Positions 23,567 through 31,749 are shown, counted from the stretch's first letter. The stretch is 35,367 nucleotides of DNA from an uncultured Clostridiaceae bacterium (GCA_947177415.1 CAMWUK010000033.1:1-35367); one strand, 5' to 3'. Made by a program: numbers and translations. Notes: generated by a model not told the origin, from the sequence alone.

Positions 23567-23603
23567 CAAAAAAAGGGTGTCAAAAGTCTCACTTTCACAC
23601 CCT
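23567..23603 (-). terminator. Terminator of the BceAB-type operon
   Basis: Leftward AGGGTGT pairs with ACACCCT around a 16-base loop (itself containing GAAAGTGAGACTTT), followed by a run of seven T. It lies nine bases beyond the permease stop. Confidence 0.8.
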
Positions 23604-23611
23604 ATACTCTG

Positions 23612-25660
23612 CTATGAATTACCTTCTACAATTTTATGATAAGTTCTGGCTGTCAAGCTATATACCATTCCGTAAACCACTACAAATATTATTACGGTTC
23701 CAATTGTACAGTTTATAAATAATGGAGTATTGTCATAATGCATCGCAAGCAACAGTTTTTTTATAATGTCAAAAGCAACTACAATGTGTATGACAGCAAG
23801 AAGTATTGGCAAAAAGAATACCAAAAGAATCTGATTTTGTATAACATGTTTGGTTTCTACCTTGCTCATTCCCACTTTCTGCATAATCTGAAAACGTCTT
23901 CGATCATCATATCCTTCTGAAATTTGTTTGTAATAGATTATCAGTACAGTGGTCAACAAAAACATTACTCCAATGAAAATTCCAATAAAAAATAAACTTC
24001 CGTAAATGCCCAAAAATTCCTGGCGAGGAGTAAAAATATCCTCTACAATTGCAAGTCTTGCAATGCCCGTTTGATTAATAGCATCTCTTAATCCTTTGCA
24101 AAATGCCTCCTTTTGATTATAATTTCCTGTCAAATCAAAACATAGATTATAATATATATTTGTTTTTTCTATTTCATTATTTTCTTCTCTATTTATTATA
24201 TCTACCATATTCTGCATATCCTGTAAACTTGGCACAATTATGGTAATTACCGGCACTCCCTTATTTTTTTCTATCCAATTTTCAATTTTATTTTTCTCTT
24301 TTATTCCTTTTGCAAAATTTACTTCCTCTTTAATTTTGTAAGACTGCTTACCAATGCAAAAAGTTTTCTCTAAAATATTATGTTCCGTCCAGTTACTTAT
24401 TAAAATTTCTCCTTTTTGTAAAGTAACATTCTTCCCAAAATCTGTATTATAATCAGACAGCAGACGCACTCGGATCATCTGCATCTTGTTACTGTCCATA
24501 ATGTCCATATCCTGCACAAATGTATTGTTTATCATCTTTCCGCATGTATTATAATCAAAATATGCATTATAATTTTTTATCCGGACATTTTTCTTTTCCG
24601 CTCTCTTTTCCAATGCTATTTTTACTTTTTGAAAATTATAATGGTTTTCTTTTGTGATTTCTTCCTTATCCTCATAAATGTAAGAAGTCAAAACATCTTG
24701 TGGATATCGATTACGAAAAATATTGTTCATTCCCATATAAAGAGAGACAACTGTAGAAAGCACCACCAACACTCCTGTGGAAAGAATACAAATATTCGCT
24801 AATCCAACTGCATTTTGTTTCATACGATACATCATGCTCGAGACAGAAATAAAATGAGTTTTGTGATAATAGAAATTTTTATTTTTCTTTAACATCTTCA
24901 ACAAAACAGTACTTCCACTCAAAAAAAGCAAATAGGTTCCTGCAATAACACATAACACTGCTATAAAGAAAATTGACAATGCTGCCAATACATTTTTTGT
25001 AGTCAGGGAAATATAGTATCCTATGCCAAGAAACAGAACACCAAGAATTGCTATAAACCATTTTGCCTTTGGCTCCTTTTCTCCTTCCTGGCTGCTTCTC
25101 ATCAAATCTATTGGTTTTAAACAATATACTTGAATAGTATTCAGAATGATCATAACTCCAAACAAAACCATAAACAAAATAATGGTTATCTTTATAGAAT
25201 TAGGATAAATGACAAAATCATAATCTGTTTTCAACTGTAACATACGAAGCAGAATCAAAAACATCAGCCTGGATAATAGCATCCCAAAGAAAAGAGCCAA
25301 TAAAATACTCCCCGTTCCAATATAAGCGATTTCCCAAAATATTACTTTTGCAATATGTTTTTTCTCCATACCAAGTATGTTATATAAACCAAATTCTTTG
25401 GATCTTTGTTTTATAAGAAAAGCGTTGGTATAAAATAACACAAATACAGAAAATATACCCATAATAATAGTACCAAATTTTAATATATCACGCATGTGGT
25501 TTGCTCCATAAAATACCCTTTCATTGGTCTGCATCTGTATCCCATGCATCATATAAAACATGGCTATCATAGCAACACATGCCACAACAAATGGAAAAAA
25601 TATATTTTTATTTTTCTGAATGTTCTGCCAGGCAAGCTTTCTATATAAACGATTGTTCAT
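23612..25660 (-). CDS. BceB-type ABC transporter permease
   Basis: A 682-residue FtsX-superfamily permease with the ten-segment BceB layout: seven hydrophobic segments in the first half (from about 18 to 325), one large extracellular domain (about 325-570, polar and rich in Lys and Asn) and three C-terminal segments. Together with the ATPase upstream it should detect and remove cationic peptide antibiotics or release lipid II-type targets from them, as in B. subtilis BceAB. Start at 25660: AGGAGGT lies seven bases upstream, inside the ATPase gene. The genes overlap by 20 bases. Its kinase and regulator lie 7 kb away. Confidence 0.88.
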   Translation of the reverse strand: MNNRLYRKLAWQNIQKNKNIFFPFVVACVAMIAMFYMMHGIQMQTNERVFYGANHMRDILKFGTIIMGIFSVFVLFYTNAFLIKQRSKEFGLYNILGMEKKHIAKVIFWEIAYIGTGSILLALFFGMLLSRLMFLILLRMLQLKTDYDFVIYPNSIKITIILFMVLFGVMIILNTIQVYCLKPIDLMRSSQEGEKEPKAKWFIAILGVLFLGIGYYISLTTKNVLAALSIFFIAVLCVIAGTYLLFLSGSTVLLKMLKKNKNFYYHKTHFISVSSMMYRMKQNAVGLANICILSTGVLVVLSTVVSLYMGMNNIFRNRYPQDVLTSYIYEDKEEITKENHYNFQKVKIALEKRAEKKNVRIKNYNAYFDYNTCGKMINNTFVQDMDIMDSNKMQMIRVRLLSDYNTDFGKNVTLQKGEILISNWTEHNILEKTFCIGKQSYKIKEEVNFAKGIKEKNKIENWIEKNKGVPVITIIVPSLQDMQNMVDIINREENNEIEKTNIYYNLCFDLTGNYNQKEAFCKGLRDAINQTGIARLAIVEDIFTPRQEFLGIYGSLFFIGIFIGVMFLLTTVLIIYYKQISEGYDDRRRFQIMQKVGMSKVETKHVIQNQILLVFFLPILLAVIHIVVAFDIIKKLLLAMHYDNTPLFINCTIGTVIIFVVVYGMVYSLTARTYHKIVEGNS

Positions 25661-26420
25661 CTTTTCCACCTCCTGCAAGTAAAATATTGAGACTATCGGA
25701 AATCTTTTTATACATTTCCTTATCTGTCAGGTTTCCTTTATAAAGCTGATGATAAATTTCTCCATCCTTAATAAATAATACACGACTGGCACAGGCTGCT
25801 GCACGGACACTATGTGTTACCATTAAAATAGTCTGTCCTTCTTTATGTAGCTGTTCAAATACACCTAACAAATCTCCTGTAGATTTAGAATCTAAGGCCC
25901 CTGTTGGCTCATCTGCGAGAAGAATATCTGGATTTGTAATCATTGCTCTGGCAATGGCTACTCTTTGTTTTTGTCCTCCTGATACCTCATAAGGGTATTT
26001 TTTTATTAGTTCTGCAATTCCAAGCTTTTGTGTAATTTTCATTAACAATGGTTCCATTTCCTTATGTTTTTTTCCAGCTAATACCAATGGAAGATAAATA
26101 TTATCTTCTAAAGAAAAGGTATCCAGCAAATTAAAATCTTGGAATACAAATCCCAGATGTTCTCTACGGAACTTTGCTAACTCTTTCTCCTTAATGGATG
26201 TAGTTTCTTTACCATTTAATAAAATATACCCAGACGTAGGACGGTCTACTGCTGCCATTAAATTTAACAAGGTGGTTTTTCCACTTCCAGATTCCCCCAT
26301 TATCGCCACATATTCTCCTTTTTCTACAGAGAAGGATATATCTTTTAATGCCTCCACTTTGTTTCCGCCAAAACGTGTAGTATATACTTTTTGTAAATTC
26401 TTCACTTGCAATATCTCCAT
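25641..26420 (-). CDS. BceA-type ABC transporter ATPase
   Basis: A 259-residue ATPase of the MacB/LolD/BceA group. Walker A is GESGSGKTTL (about 39-48), the Q-loop region is VFQDFNLLDTFSLEDN, the signature is VSGGQKQRVAIARA, Walker B is ILLADEPTGALDS, and the H-loop is MVTHSVRAA. I start at 26420 with GGAGGGG seven bases upstream; a frame to 26435 places that site inside the gene. It precedes the permease and pairs with it. An inverted repeat about 100 bp upstream is a likely regulator site. Confidence 0.93.
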   Translation of the reverse strand: MEILQVKNLQKVYTTRFGGNKVEALKDISFSVEKGEYVAIMGESGSGKTTLLNLMAAVDRPTSGYILLNGKETTSIKEKELAKFRREHLGFVFQDFNLLDTFSLEDNIYLPLVLAGKKHKEMEPLLMKITQKLGIAELIKKYPYEVSGGQKQRVAIARAMITNPDILLADEPTGALDSKSTGDLLGVFEQLHKEGQTILMVTHSVRAAACASRVLFIKDGEIYHQLYKGNLTDKEMYKKISDSLNILLAGGGKDEQSFI

Positions 26421-26468
26421 ATTTTTCCCCTCCATTTTTGTTTATTCTCTTATTCCTTTATGAAATTT

Positions 26469-26545
26469 ATTATAAAACAAAAAAAAATGTATTGCCTTAA
26501 TTTAGCCTTACATTTCTTTCTGAAACCTTACAGTATTGTAAGGTT
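26469..26545 (-). promoter_or_regulatory. Activated promoter and BceR-like operator of the ABC operon
   Basis: A perfect -10 TATAAT (26469-26474, leftward) has no good -35. Upstream lies a perfect palindrome AACCTTACA-GTAT-TGTAAGGTT (26524-26545), and a further CCTTACA half-site (26506-26512) about 32 bases above the -10. This arrangement is typical for promoters activated by OmpR-type regulators such as BceR. That the regulator at 34.3-35.0 kb binds here is an inference. Confidence 0.6.
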
Positions 26546-26629
26546 GGGGGAAGTTTTTATAGATTTTGTTTCTTTTCAGAAGTTGTTGTATGTTCTTAGA
26601 TGCCTGTATTTTGGGCGGTTTGAGAGAAT

Positions 26630-26830
26630 TGTTTTTACTATATGAGAATGATACTGCCATAAAATCCAACTGATATTTTTCAAGTAATGTTTTATATTCA
26701 TTCATCATTCGTTTCAAAGGCTTCATCTCGACCATTTTGCAACACCTCTTCAAATTCTTACTTTGGAAGAATAAAAATCTGGCATTTCTACATAAGATGC
26801 AACTGCATCAAACGTCTTTCGCATTACCAT
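26630..26830 (-). pseudogene. Decayed gene after the deformylase, frameshifted
   Basis: Protein-like sequence runs leftward through three frames: MVMRKTFDAVASYVEMPDF (from 26830), then EFEEVLQNGRDEAFETNDE (about 26758-26700), then EYKTLLEKYQLDFMAVSF (about 26704-26650). Each piece ends in a stop or frameshift close to where the next begins. An 81-codon frame over the end of it (26508-26753) runs into the operator and looks like chance. It sits 25 bases after the deformylase stop, probably once the last gene of that operon. I do not recognise the family. Confidence 0.5.
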
Positions 26831-26855
26831 TTCACTATCACCACTGTCACCCACC

Positions 26856-27266
26856 CTATATTACGATTCCGTTGCAATGGTCAATTTCATGCTGAATAAT
26901 CTGTGCAGTCCATCCGGAATACTTCCCATGCTGCCTCTTAAAATTTTCATCATAATAATCCACTTCTATTTCCTGATATCTCGTGCATGGTCTTACTCCT
27001 TCCAAAGAAAGACATCCTTCCTCAGTCTGATATGTTCCCGATTTCTTTGTAATGACCGGGTTTACCATTACAAACTGAAACGGTCCTGCTACCACAACAA
27101 TAATATTCTTTTTCACACCAATCATATTAGCAGCCATTCCAACGCAACGGTCTAAATTTGCCCTAAGTGTGTCAAGCAAATCTGTTACCACCTGCTTGTC
27201 TGCTTCTGTTGCATCCACCGATTTCTGTGCAAGAAATAGTGGATCTCGCATTATCTTCTTTACCAT
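26856..27266 (-). CDS. Peptide deformylase, variant type
   Basis: A 136-residue protein of the deformylase fold. Metal-site motifs are intact: EGCLSLEG (83-90, C85) and QHEIDH (H126, E127, H130). Motif 1, normally GxGxAAxQxG, reads VGMAANMIG, so the oxyanion-stabilising Gln is Met48. The protein is shorter than standard deformylases (about 150-170). It may remove formyl groups more slowly or act on another substrate. The start chosen is the ATG at 27266 that overlaps the stop of the ArsC-like gene (TAATG); an ATG at 27275 or 27284 is possible. Second or auxiliary copy by inference. Confidence 0.8.
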   Translation of the reverse strand: MVKKIMRDPLFLAQKSVDATEADKQVVTDLLDTLRANLDRCVGMAANMIGVKKNIIVVVAGPFQFVMVNPVITKKSGTYQTEEGCLSLEGVRPCTRYQEIEVDYYDENFKRQHGKYSGWTAQIIQHEIDHCNGIVI

Positions 27267-27607
27267 TAATTCCATCCCTTCCACACATCTGGCTGATATC
27301 CAAGTGTTGATTGCTTTCCATTTCTGACAACCGGTGTTTTTATTACCTGTGGATTCTCAAGTATCTTTTCAAGCTTGTCTTCGTCAGCTATATATTTAAT
27401 CAATGCAAGTGTATCTTTATCCTTGCCTTCCCAGTTAATCATATTTTCAATGCCACCGTTTGACTGAGCAACTGAATTAAATTCTCCCTTACTCATGCCT
27501 TTTTCTTTCATATCAATGAACTGAAACTTAATGCCACGCTCTTTGAAAAAACGCTCTGCTTTCTTAGTGTCATTGCATTTCTTGGTTCCAAAAATCTGTA
27601 TATTCAT
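27266..27607 (-). CDS. ArsC/Spx-like thioredoxin-fold protein
   Basis: A 113-residue protein of the ArsC/Spx superfamily: MNIQIFGTKKCNDTKKAERF at the start with a single active-site-like Cys (C11), then KFQFIDMKEKGMSKGEF, and near the end TPVVRNGKQSTLGYQPDVW, where the cis-proline TPVV loop and the arginine are recognisable. Arsenate reductases have Cys then Arg at such places, but this set is often of unknown role. The start follows AAGGTGAG and lies five bases after the yaiI stop. Overlaps the deformylase start. Confidence 0.82.
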   Translation of the reverse strand: MNIQIFGTKKCNDTKKAERFFKERGIKFQFIDMKEKGMSKGEFNSVAQSNGGIENMINWEGKDKDTLALIKYIADEDKLEKILENPQVIKTPVVRNGKQSTLGYQPDVWKGWN

Positions 27608-27612
27608 CTTTC

Positions 27613-28062
27613 TCACCTTTCCAATGCCATCAATACAAGCTTCTCAAAGGATTTCGCAAATCTTTCATCATCCTCATCTGTTCGTTTCCTTGGTCCTTTC
27701 ATATGATTCTTATGAGAACCTTGTCTTACCTTCTTGTTCAGATGTCTTTCCATAAGCATCCGGTCTATGTTCTCATTAGTATACCATTTGCTGGACTGAT
27801 GGATTGCATAAGCACCCTTGCCAAGTGCCATAGCAGCCACTCCATAATCTTGTGAAACGACAATATCTCCCTTATGACACATGCTGATTAATTTGTAATC
27901 TACTGCATCTGCACCAGCTCCAACAATAATCACTTCGCTGTAATCGGAACTCAAAATATGATTCGTATCACAAAGTAATGTCACTGGAACATTATGCTTT
28001 TGTGCTATATTCTCCACTATGCCGACAACCGGGCAGGCATCAGCATCTACAAAAATCTGCAT
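27613..28062 (-). CDS. YaiI/YqxD family (DUF188) protein
   Basis: A 149-residue protein that starts MQIFVDADACPVVGIVENIA, continues VIIVGAGADAVDYKLIS and IVVSQDYGVAAMAL, and ends with a basic tail; this is the DUF188/YaiI family, whose fold resembles PIN nucleases, with acidic residues at D6, D8 and further on. Biochemical role is not established. I start at 28062 with GGTGATAAT upstream; the longer frame begins inside the WYL gene. It lies just after that gene by ten bases. Confidence 0.88.
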   Translation of the reverse strand: MQIFVDADACPVVGIVENIAQKHNVPVTLLCDTNHILSSDYSEVIIVGAGADAVDYKLISMCHKGDIVVSQDYGVAAMALGKGAYAIHQSSKWYTNENIDRMLMERHLNKKVRQGSHKNHMKGPRKRTDEDDERFAKSFEKLVLMALER

Positions 28063-28072
28063 ATTATCACCT

Positions 28073-29044
28073 TTATCTCCAATATTTCTTATAGGCTTCC
28101 ATAACCGCTCTCTGTATTTCATCCCTGAAATATTTCGGAGCAATTACCTCACACTGGCTGCCATGAGCCAATACCCACTCACGCATTGCTGATGGAATAC
28201 ATTTAATCCTAACCAATACTTTTTCATAATCAGACTTTATTACAGTCAAATCATTTCCAAATGTCTCCGCCAATACTTTCCATAAGCTCTTGTCACATTC
28301 TATGTCATAACGCTCTACATTCTCTCCGTTCTGATAAATATAACGCTCCGCATACTGGCTTGGATTAATGCCACCAAATATCATATCGACATTTCGCTCT
28401 AAAATCGCAATATCTTTCAAATAATCAATTCTGTAATGAGTCAGTTCTTCTCCATCTTCCAGTTTTGCTAGTATGTAATAATTTCCCAAAACCCACATGG
28501 TAGCATAAGGACTAATCACAATAGGACTGTCCATACTTTCCATTAACTCGATATTCATATTGTATTCCAATAAGTGAACTTCTACTTTGCATCCCTGATT
28601 AATTGCAATGTTTAAAGTGTCAATATTATAAAACAACTGCTTATTCCATACTTTTCGCTTATTCTTTACAAATACGGTTTTCTGAAGCATTCTTCCCTGA
28701 AAGACACTTTGTGTATCAATCAGTCTACCTATAATCTCCTTACTGTTTTCTTCTTTTATCATGTCAGATGCTGCCACTGCGTCACATAGTAATCTGATTT
28801 CAGATGGCTCAAATGTCCTATCTATCAGATAGTATCCCTCTCTGTTATCGGTATACCCCTCAATATCAATCCCCATACTTCTTAAGGCATCTATATTTCT
28901 GTAAATCGCTCTTCGCTCCATGTCCACATCATAGATTACCTTCAATTTCTCCCTGATTTTCCCAGCAGAAATAATATGGTTTTCATCAGAATACTTCTTT
29001 AATACTTCATATACACAAAGTATGGTTGCTTTCTGGCTGACCAT
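28073..29044 (-). CDS. WYL-domain transcriptional regulator (YafY type)
   Basis: A 323-residue regulator: N-terminal winged helix (about 5-80, KIREKLKVIYDVDMERRAIY then NIDALRSMGIDIEG), then a WYL region (about 140-230) where HLLEYNMNIE, ISPYATMWVLGNYYILAKLE and LTHYRIDYLKDI match the family, then the C-terminal WCX part (about 240-320). Such proteins sense nucleic acids or nucleotides and often regulate defence and DNA damage genes. Start at the ATG at 29044, six bases after GGAGG; a TTG one codon earlier is less likely. A good promoter lies upstream and the PolC-like gene is divergent. Confidence 0.88.
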   Translation of the reverse strand: MVSQKATILCVYEVLKKYSDENHIISAGKIREKLKVIYDVDMERRAIYRNIDALRSMGIDIEGYTDNREGYYLIDRTFEPSEIRLLCDAVAASDMIKEENSKEIIGRLIDTQSVFQGRMLQKTVFVKNKRKVWNKQLFYNIDTLNIAINQGCKVEVHLLEYNMNIELMESMDSPIVISPYATMWVLGNYYILAKLEDGEELTHYRIDYLKDIAILERNVDMIFGGINPSQYAERYIYQNGENVERYDIECDKSLWKVLAETFGNDLTVIKSDYEKVLVRIKCIPSAMREWVLAHGSQCEVIAPKYFRDEIQRAVMEAYKKYWR

Positions 29045-29076
29045 CAAATTCCTCCAATCATTACTTCGTTATCACT

Positions 29077-29105
29077 ATTATACTTGGCACAAATAGAAAT
29101 AGCAA
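29077..29105 (-). promoter_or_regulatory. Promoter of the WYL regulator operon
   Basis: Leftward -35 TTGCTA (29100-29105), 17-base spacer and perfect -10 TATAAT (29077-29082), about 33 bases before the start codon. The same 150-bp interval must hold the promoter for the divergent gene; only a TATAGT near 29168 is seen for that one. Confidence 0.65.
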
Positions 29106-29202
29106 CCATCCGGTGTACCATTTTCAGCACAGCATCAGGCACACATTTTGCCGTTCCTATATGCTATAGTAATCACATCAAAACAAAAGGAGGATGCAAA
29201 AT

Positions 29203-30522
29203 ATGCACATACCACACTTAGAACAGGCTTATGAAAACATTAAAAAAACTTGTGACAGTAAGCTAAAACAAATATATCCAATTCAAATACCGGAGCTGGT
29301 AAATGCTCGATACCAAAAAGAGCTGGAGTACTTAAAAACATCAGATTATCTGGATGACTTTGAAATCTACCGATGTCTGAATATGGAAGCCACCAAATGT
29401 TTGCAGGTGCTGCTGATGAGAGGAACAACCACAAGCTCATATATTATCTATCTTCTTGGTAATTCATTGCTTAATCCACTTCCTACTCATTATTACTGTC
29501 CAAAATGCGGACACTATGAAACTGTTGATACAAAACTATTTGGTATTGATCTGCCGGCTGACAAATGTCCAACATGCCAAACCAACCTAATTGCAGATGG
29601 ATTTAATCTCCCATTAGAAGTTGCCTGGGGACTTGACGGAAAAAAGACCTTATCTTTTGATTACAATATATCAGAAGAATTCCTTCCATTTGCCAAAAGA
29701 GTATTACAGAACTTATACCCAAGACATGTAATTGCCCCACTTGGACTCTGCAACAGACCAAGAGCAAGTCAAGCCATTGAGATGAAGCATTCTGGTTTTC
29801 TGATTCTTCCTGAAGGCAGAAATATAGAGGACTACCCTGAAATGACTGGTTTCTTGGAAGATGGTGAATTATGTCTGTCCGGAAATATTCTGGATATAGA
29901 AAATAATTATATACACAGGATTTTATTATTACAAAACAGATGCTTAGAACAGATGATTGCAATGCAGCGAAAAACCGGCATTTATGCAAATGAAATAACG
30001 CTTCACGAACTACACACTCTTAACTGGAATGATATAAATAATTCATCAGCTTTGACAGATGCAGAATCCTATTTATTCCATACAATAAAGCCAAAAACTT
30101 TTTATGATATGGTTTGCTTAAATTCCGCCAGCCATAATACATACAGTAATAAAGAATGTTCCCCACATGAGGGTAACTACTATTCTCTACCAACCATTTT
30201 TGAAAAAAGCAATTTTAAAAAATATCCATGTTACACTCGTGAAGATTTTTTTGATGAACTGTTAAAAATGGGGATTGACTTAGAAAAAGCATATGAAATA
30301 GCAGAATTTATTAGAAAAGGCAAGCAGAACTCCGCCAAGCAGAAATTTGCTGACCAGTTTGCTTCATTTGAACTTCCGGAAGAATTCAAATCAGTGGCTA
30401 AAGAATATCTGTATCTGTTTCCTCGCTCTCACTGTGCAGAATATATGTTAATGTATGCAAAGCTTGCTTTCTACGCAAAGAAAGACAGTCGTGCGTTTAG
30501 CAAAATTGCGTTTAAACGATAA
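29203..30522 (+). CDS. Stand-alone degenerate PolC-like protein
   Basis: The 439-residue protein aligns by eye, in order, with the polymerase part of PolC (about 1,440 residues). RGTTTSS (73-79) matches SRGSVGSS; NPLPTHYYCPKCGHYE then CPTC (99-125) matches the PolC zinc finger; NLPLEVAWGLDGK matches DIPFETFLGFKGD; IKPKTFYDMVCLNSASHNTY (295-314) matches RPKTFSELVQISGLSHGTD; and LFPRSHCAEYMLMYAKLAFY (405-424) matches [20 protein letters not shown]. Catalytic residues are lost: the PDID palm motif reads LSFD and LDILGHDD reads GNILDIEN. The PHP, exonuclease and OB regions are absent. It probably binds DNA or clamps without polymerising. Start at 29203 is set by GGAGG nine bases upstream. Confidence 0.78.
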   Translation: MHIPHLEQAYENIKKTCDSKLKQIYPIQIPELVNARYQKELEYLKTSDYLDDFEIYRCLNMEATKCLQVLLMRGTTTSSYIIYLLGNSLLNPLPTHYYCPKCGHYETVDTKLFGIDLPADKCPTCQTNLIADGFNLPLEVAWGLDGKKTLSFDYNISEEFLPFAKRVLQNLYPRHVIAPLGLCNRPRASQAIEMKHSGFLILPEGRNIEDYPEMTGFLEDGELCLSGNILDIENNYIHRILLLQNRCLEQMIAMQRKTGIYANEITLHELHTLNWNDINNSSALTDAESYLFHTIKPKTFYDMVCLNSASHNTYSNKECSPHEGNYYSLPTIFEKSNFKKYPCYTREDFFDELLKMGIDLEKAYEIAEFIRKGKQNSAKQKFADQFASFELPEEFKSVAKEYLYLFPRSHCAEYMLMYAKLAFYAKKDSRAFSKIAFKR

Positions 30523-30529
30523 TAAAAGT

Positions 30530-30584
30530 TATAAATCTATAAGCCGGTTTTTGGATAATCAACTTGACGGCTTATAGATTTATA
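30530..30584 (+). terminator. Long inverted repeat after the PolC-like gene
   Basis: TATAAATCTATAAGCCG and its complement form a perfect 17-bp stem with a 21-base loop, eight bases after the stop. There is no clear T run after it, so it may be a terminator of the less usual kind, or a different hairpin. The following 180 bases hold nothing I can support; the 65-codon frame at 30648-30845 has no ribosome site and looks like chance. Confidence 0.55.
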
Positions 30585-30769
30585 TACCCTAACGTATCAT
30601 TTAAGTTAGTTGTGGGTGAAGATACTATTGTTGATAAAATTTGAACAGTGTGTGAGATGGTGTTTGTAGAGATGAGTATACTATGTGATGGTATTAAAAA
30701 TACTATTAAATTTTTGAAGCATATGCATAAAAGAAGAAATACTTCTACATTTTTAATCAGTATGCCTCT

Positions 30770-31086
30770 TTACAATGAAGCATTTTTGGAAAAGTTTGTA
30801 ATCTCTTTTCCTTGTCTTTCATATAAATTCATATCAAAAAACTGAGCAGAACCGCTCTTGACCAATTATTTTCCAGCATTTTTTGAACATAAAAAATTGC
30901 TTTATTATAATTGCCTTTACATTTATCTATAATTGCCTTATTGTGTCCCCAAGGAATCATAAATATTTTTTCCGTTTCAAGTTTTGCATCAGCTTCAAGC
31001 AAGTTTTTATCCTCTGTACTTTTTGCCCCATTCTGGGGCAAAATTGTAATATCGTCAATTGACCTATTAAGCATGAATAATCTCAA
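30770..31086 (-). pseudogene. Remnant of a DUF1016 (YhcG-type) nuclease gene
   Basis: Leftward, residues read IDDITILPQNGAKSTEDKN, then IPWGHNKAIIDKCKGNYNKA, then LENNWSRAVLLSF, matching the conserved N-terminal part of the DUF1016/YhcG family (PWGH, LENNWSR). At a TTTTTTG run near 30836 the frame shifts; the next frame continues FDMNLYERQGKEITNFSKN, which is the family's next conserved segment, then stops at 30770. The rest of the roughly 340-residue protein, including the nuclease domain, is missing. It is a clear fossil of an accessory nuclease. Confidence 0.78.
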
Positions 31087-31260
31087 TTAATTTTTATTTT
31101 AACATAAAAAGGAAATTGAATAAAGGCAAATCTGAACCGCTGTAATGGAAGTTTAAATTTTCCTCCCATTTCATACCGATTATTGGCACTATGAAATATA
31201 ACACATTTGATAAAAATCTGCATATAATATCTGAAAATACAATAAGTCTAATACCTTTAT

Positions 31261-31373
31261 TCATGATGTTTCACACAACTCCACCGTCCGCTTCACGACC
31301 TTTTCAAAATCGTCCCTCAATCTATAATATCATTTTTCACCCTTCTGGTTAAAACAACATCATACTCTTTCAG
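31261..31373 (-). pseudogene. Remnant of a YoeB/RelE-like toxin gene
   Basis: Overlapping the end of the antitoxin-like gene, the other frame reads KEYDVVLTRRVKNDIID, then after a one-base loss in a T run (GATTG for GATTTG) LRDDFEKVVKRTVELCETS and a stop. The first part has the pattern of Txe/YoeB-type toxins. A CTG stands where the start would be. Only some 37 of about 85 residues remain, so the toxin is dead. Low certainty about the exact family. Confidence 0.45.
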
Positions 31374-31524
31374 CCTTGTACCTACTTTCTAATGCATCAA
31401 ATTCTTCATCAATGTCATAAATAGCATTTTCTTGAACATCCTTCAGCCCTTCGTATACAAAACTACGGATTTCCTGTCTCGCCTGCTCTTCTGGTGAATA
31501 TAAAATTTTTACTGCGGCTTCCAT
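31360..31524 (-). CDS. Antitoxin-like small protein
   Basis: A 54-residue protein, too short to be found by length alone, but with an excellent ribosome site: GGAGGT seven bases before the ATG at 31524. It begins MEAAVKILYSPEEQARQEIR, is strongly acidic (DVQENAIYDIDEEFDALE) and helical, and is followed by an overlapping toxin-like frame. This order and overlap are typical for toxin-antitoxin pairs. With the toxin decayed, it may persist as an orphan antitoxin. The family is not named with confidence. Confidence 0.6.
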   Translation of the reverse strand: MEAAVKILYSPEEQARQEIRSFVYEGLKDVQENAIYDIDEEFDALESRYKAERV

Positions 31525-31749
31525 AGGATGCACCTCCAATCTGTTCTATCATTAAATATAGTATAAGTGATTTTTCATATAATAACAAGCCTAACTTAAA
31601 TTTCCTCTGGCACATCAATTTCAACCTTTGTCATTGTCATAGCAATCATCTCATCATTTTTTTGATTATTTTACTAACCATATTATATACATATCATTTT
31701 ATCCTTACAATAGAAAAATTAATCAATTCTTAATTAGTGTGCCAAAAGC
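31525..31749. other. Intergenic gap with possible gene remnants
   Basis: No supported gene. Leftward, a short frame MTMTKVEIDVPEEI (about 31605-31655) looks like the start of a small antitoxin or related protein and stops at once. Together with the neighbouring remnants it suggests an eroded accessory segment. Confidence 0.3.

Noticed and set aside
30648-30845. 65-codon rightward frame after the PolC-like gene
   Set aside because: No Shine-Dalgarno site, no family resemblance, and it overlaps the DUF1016 remnant on the other strand.
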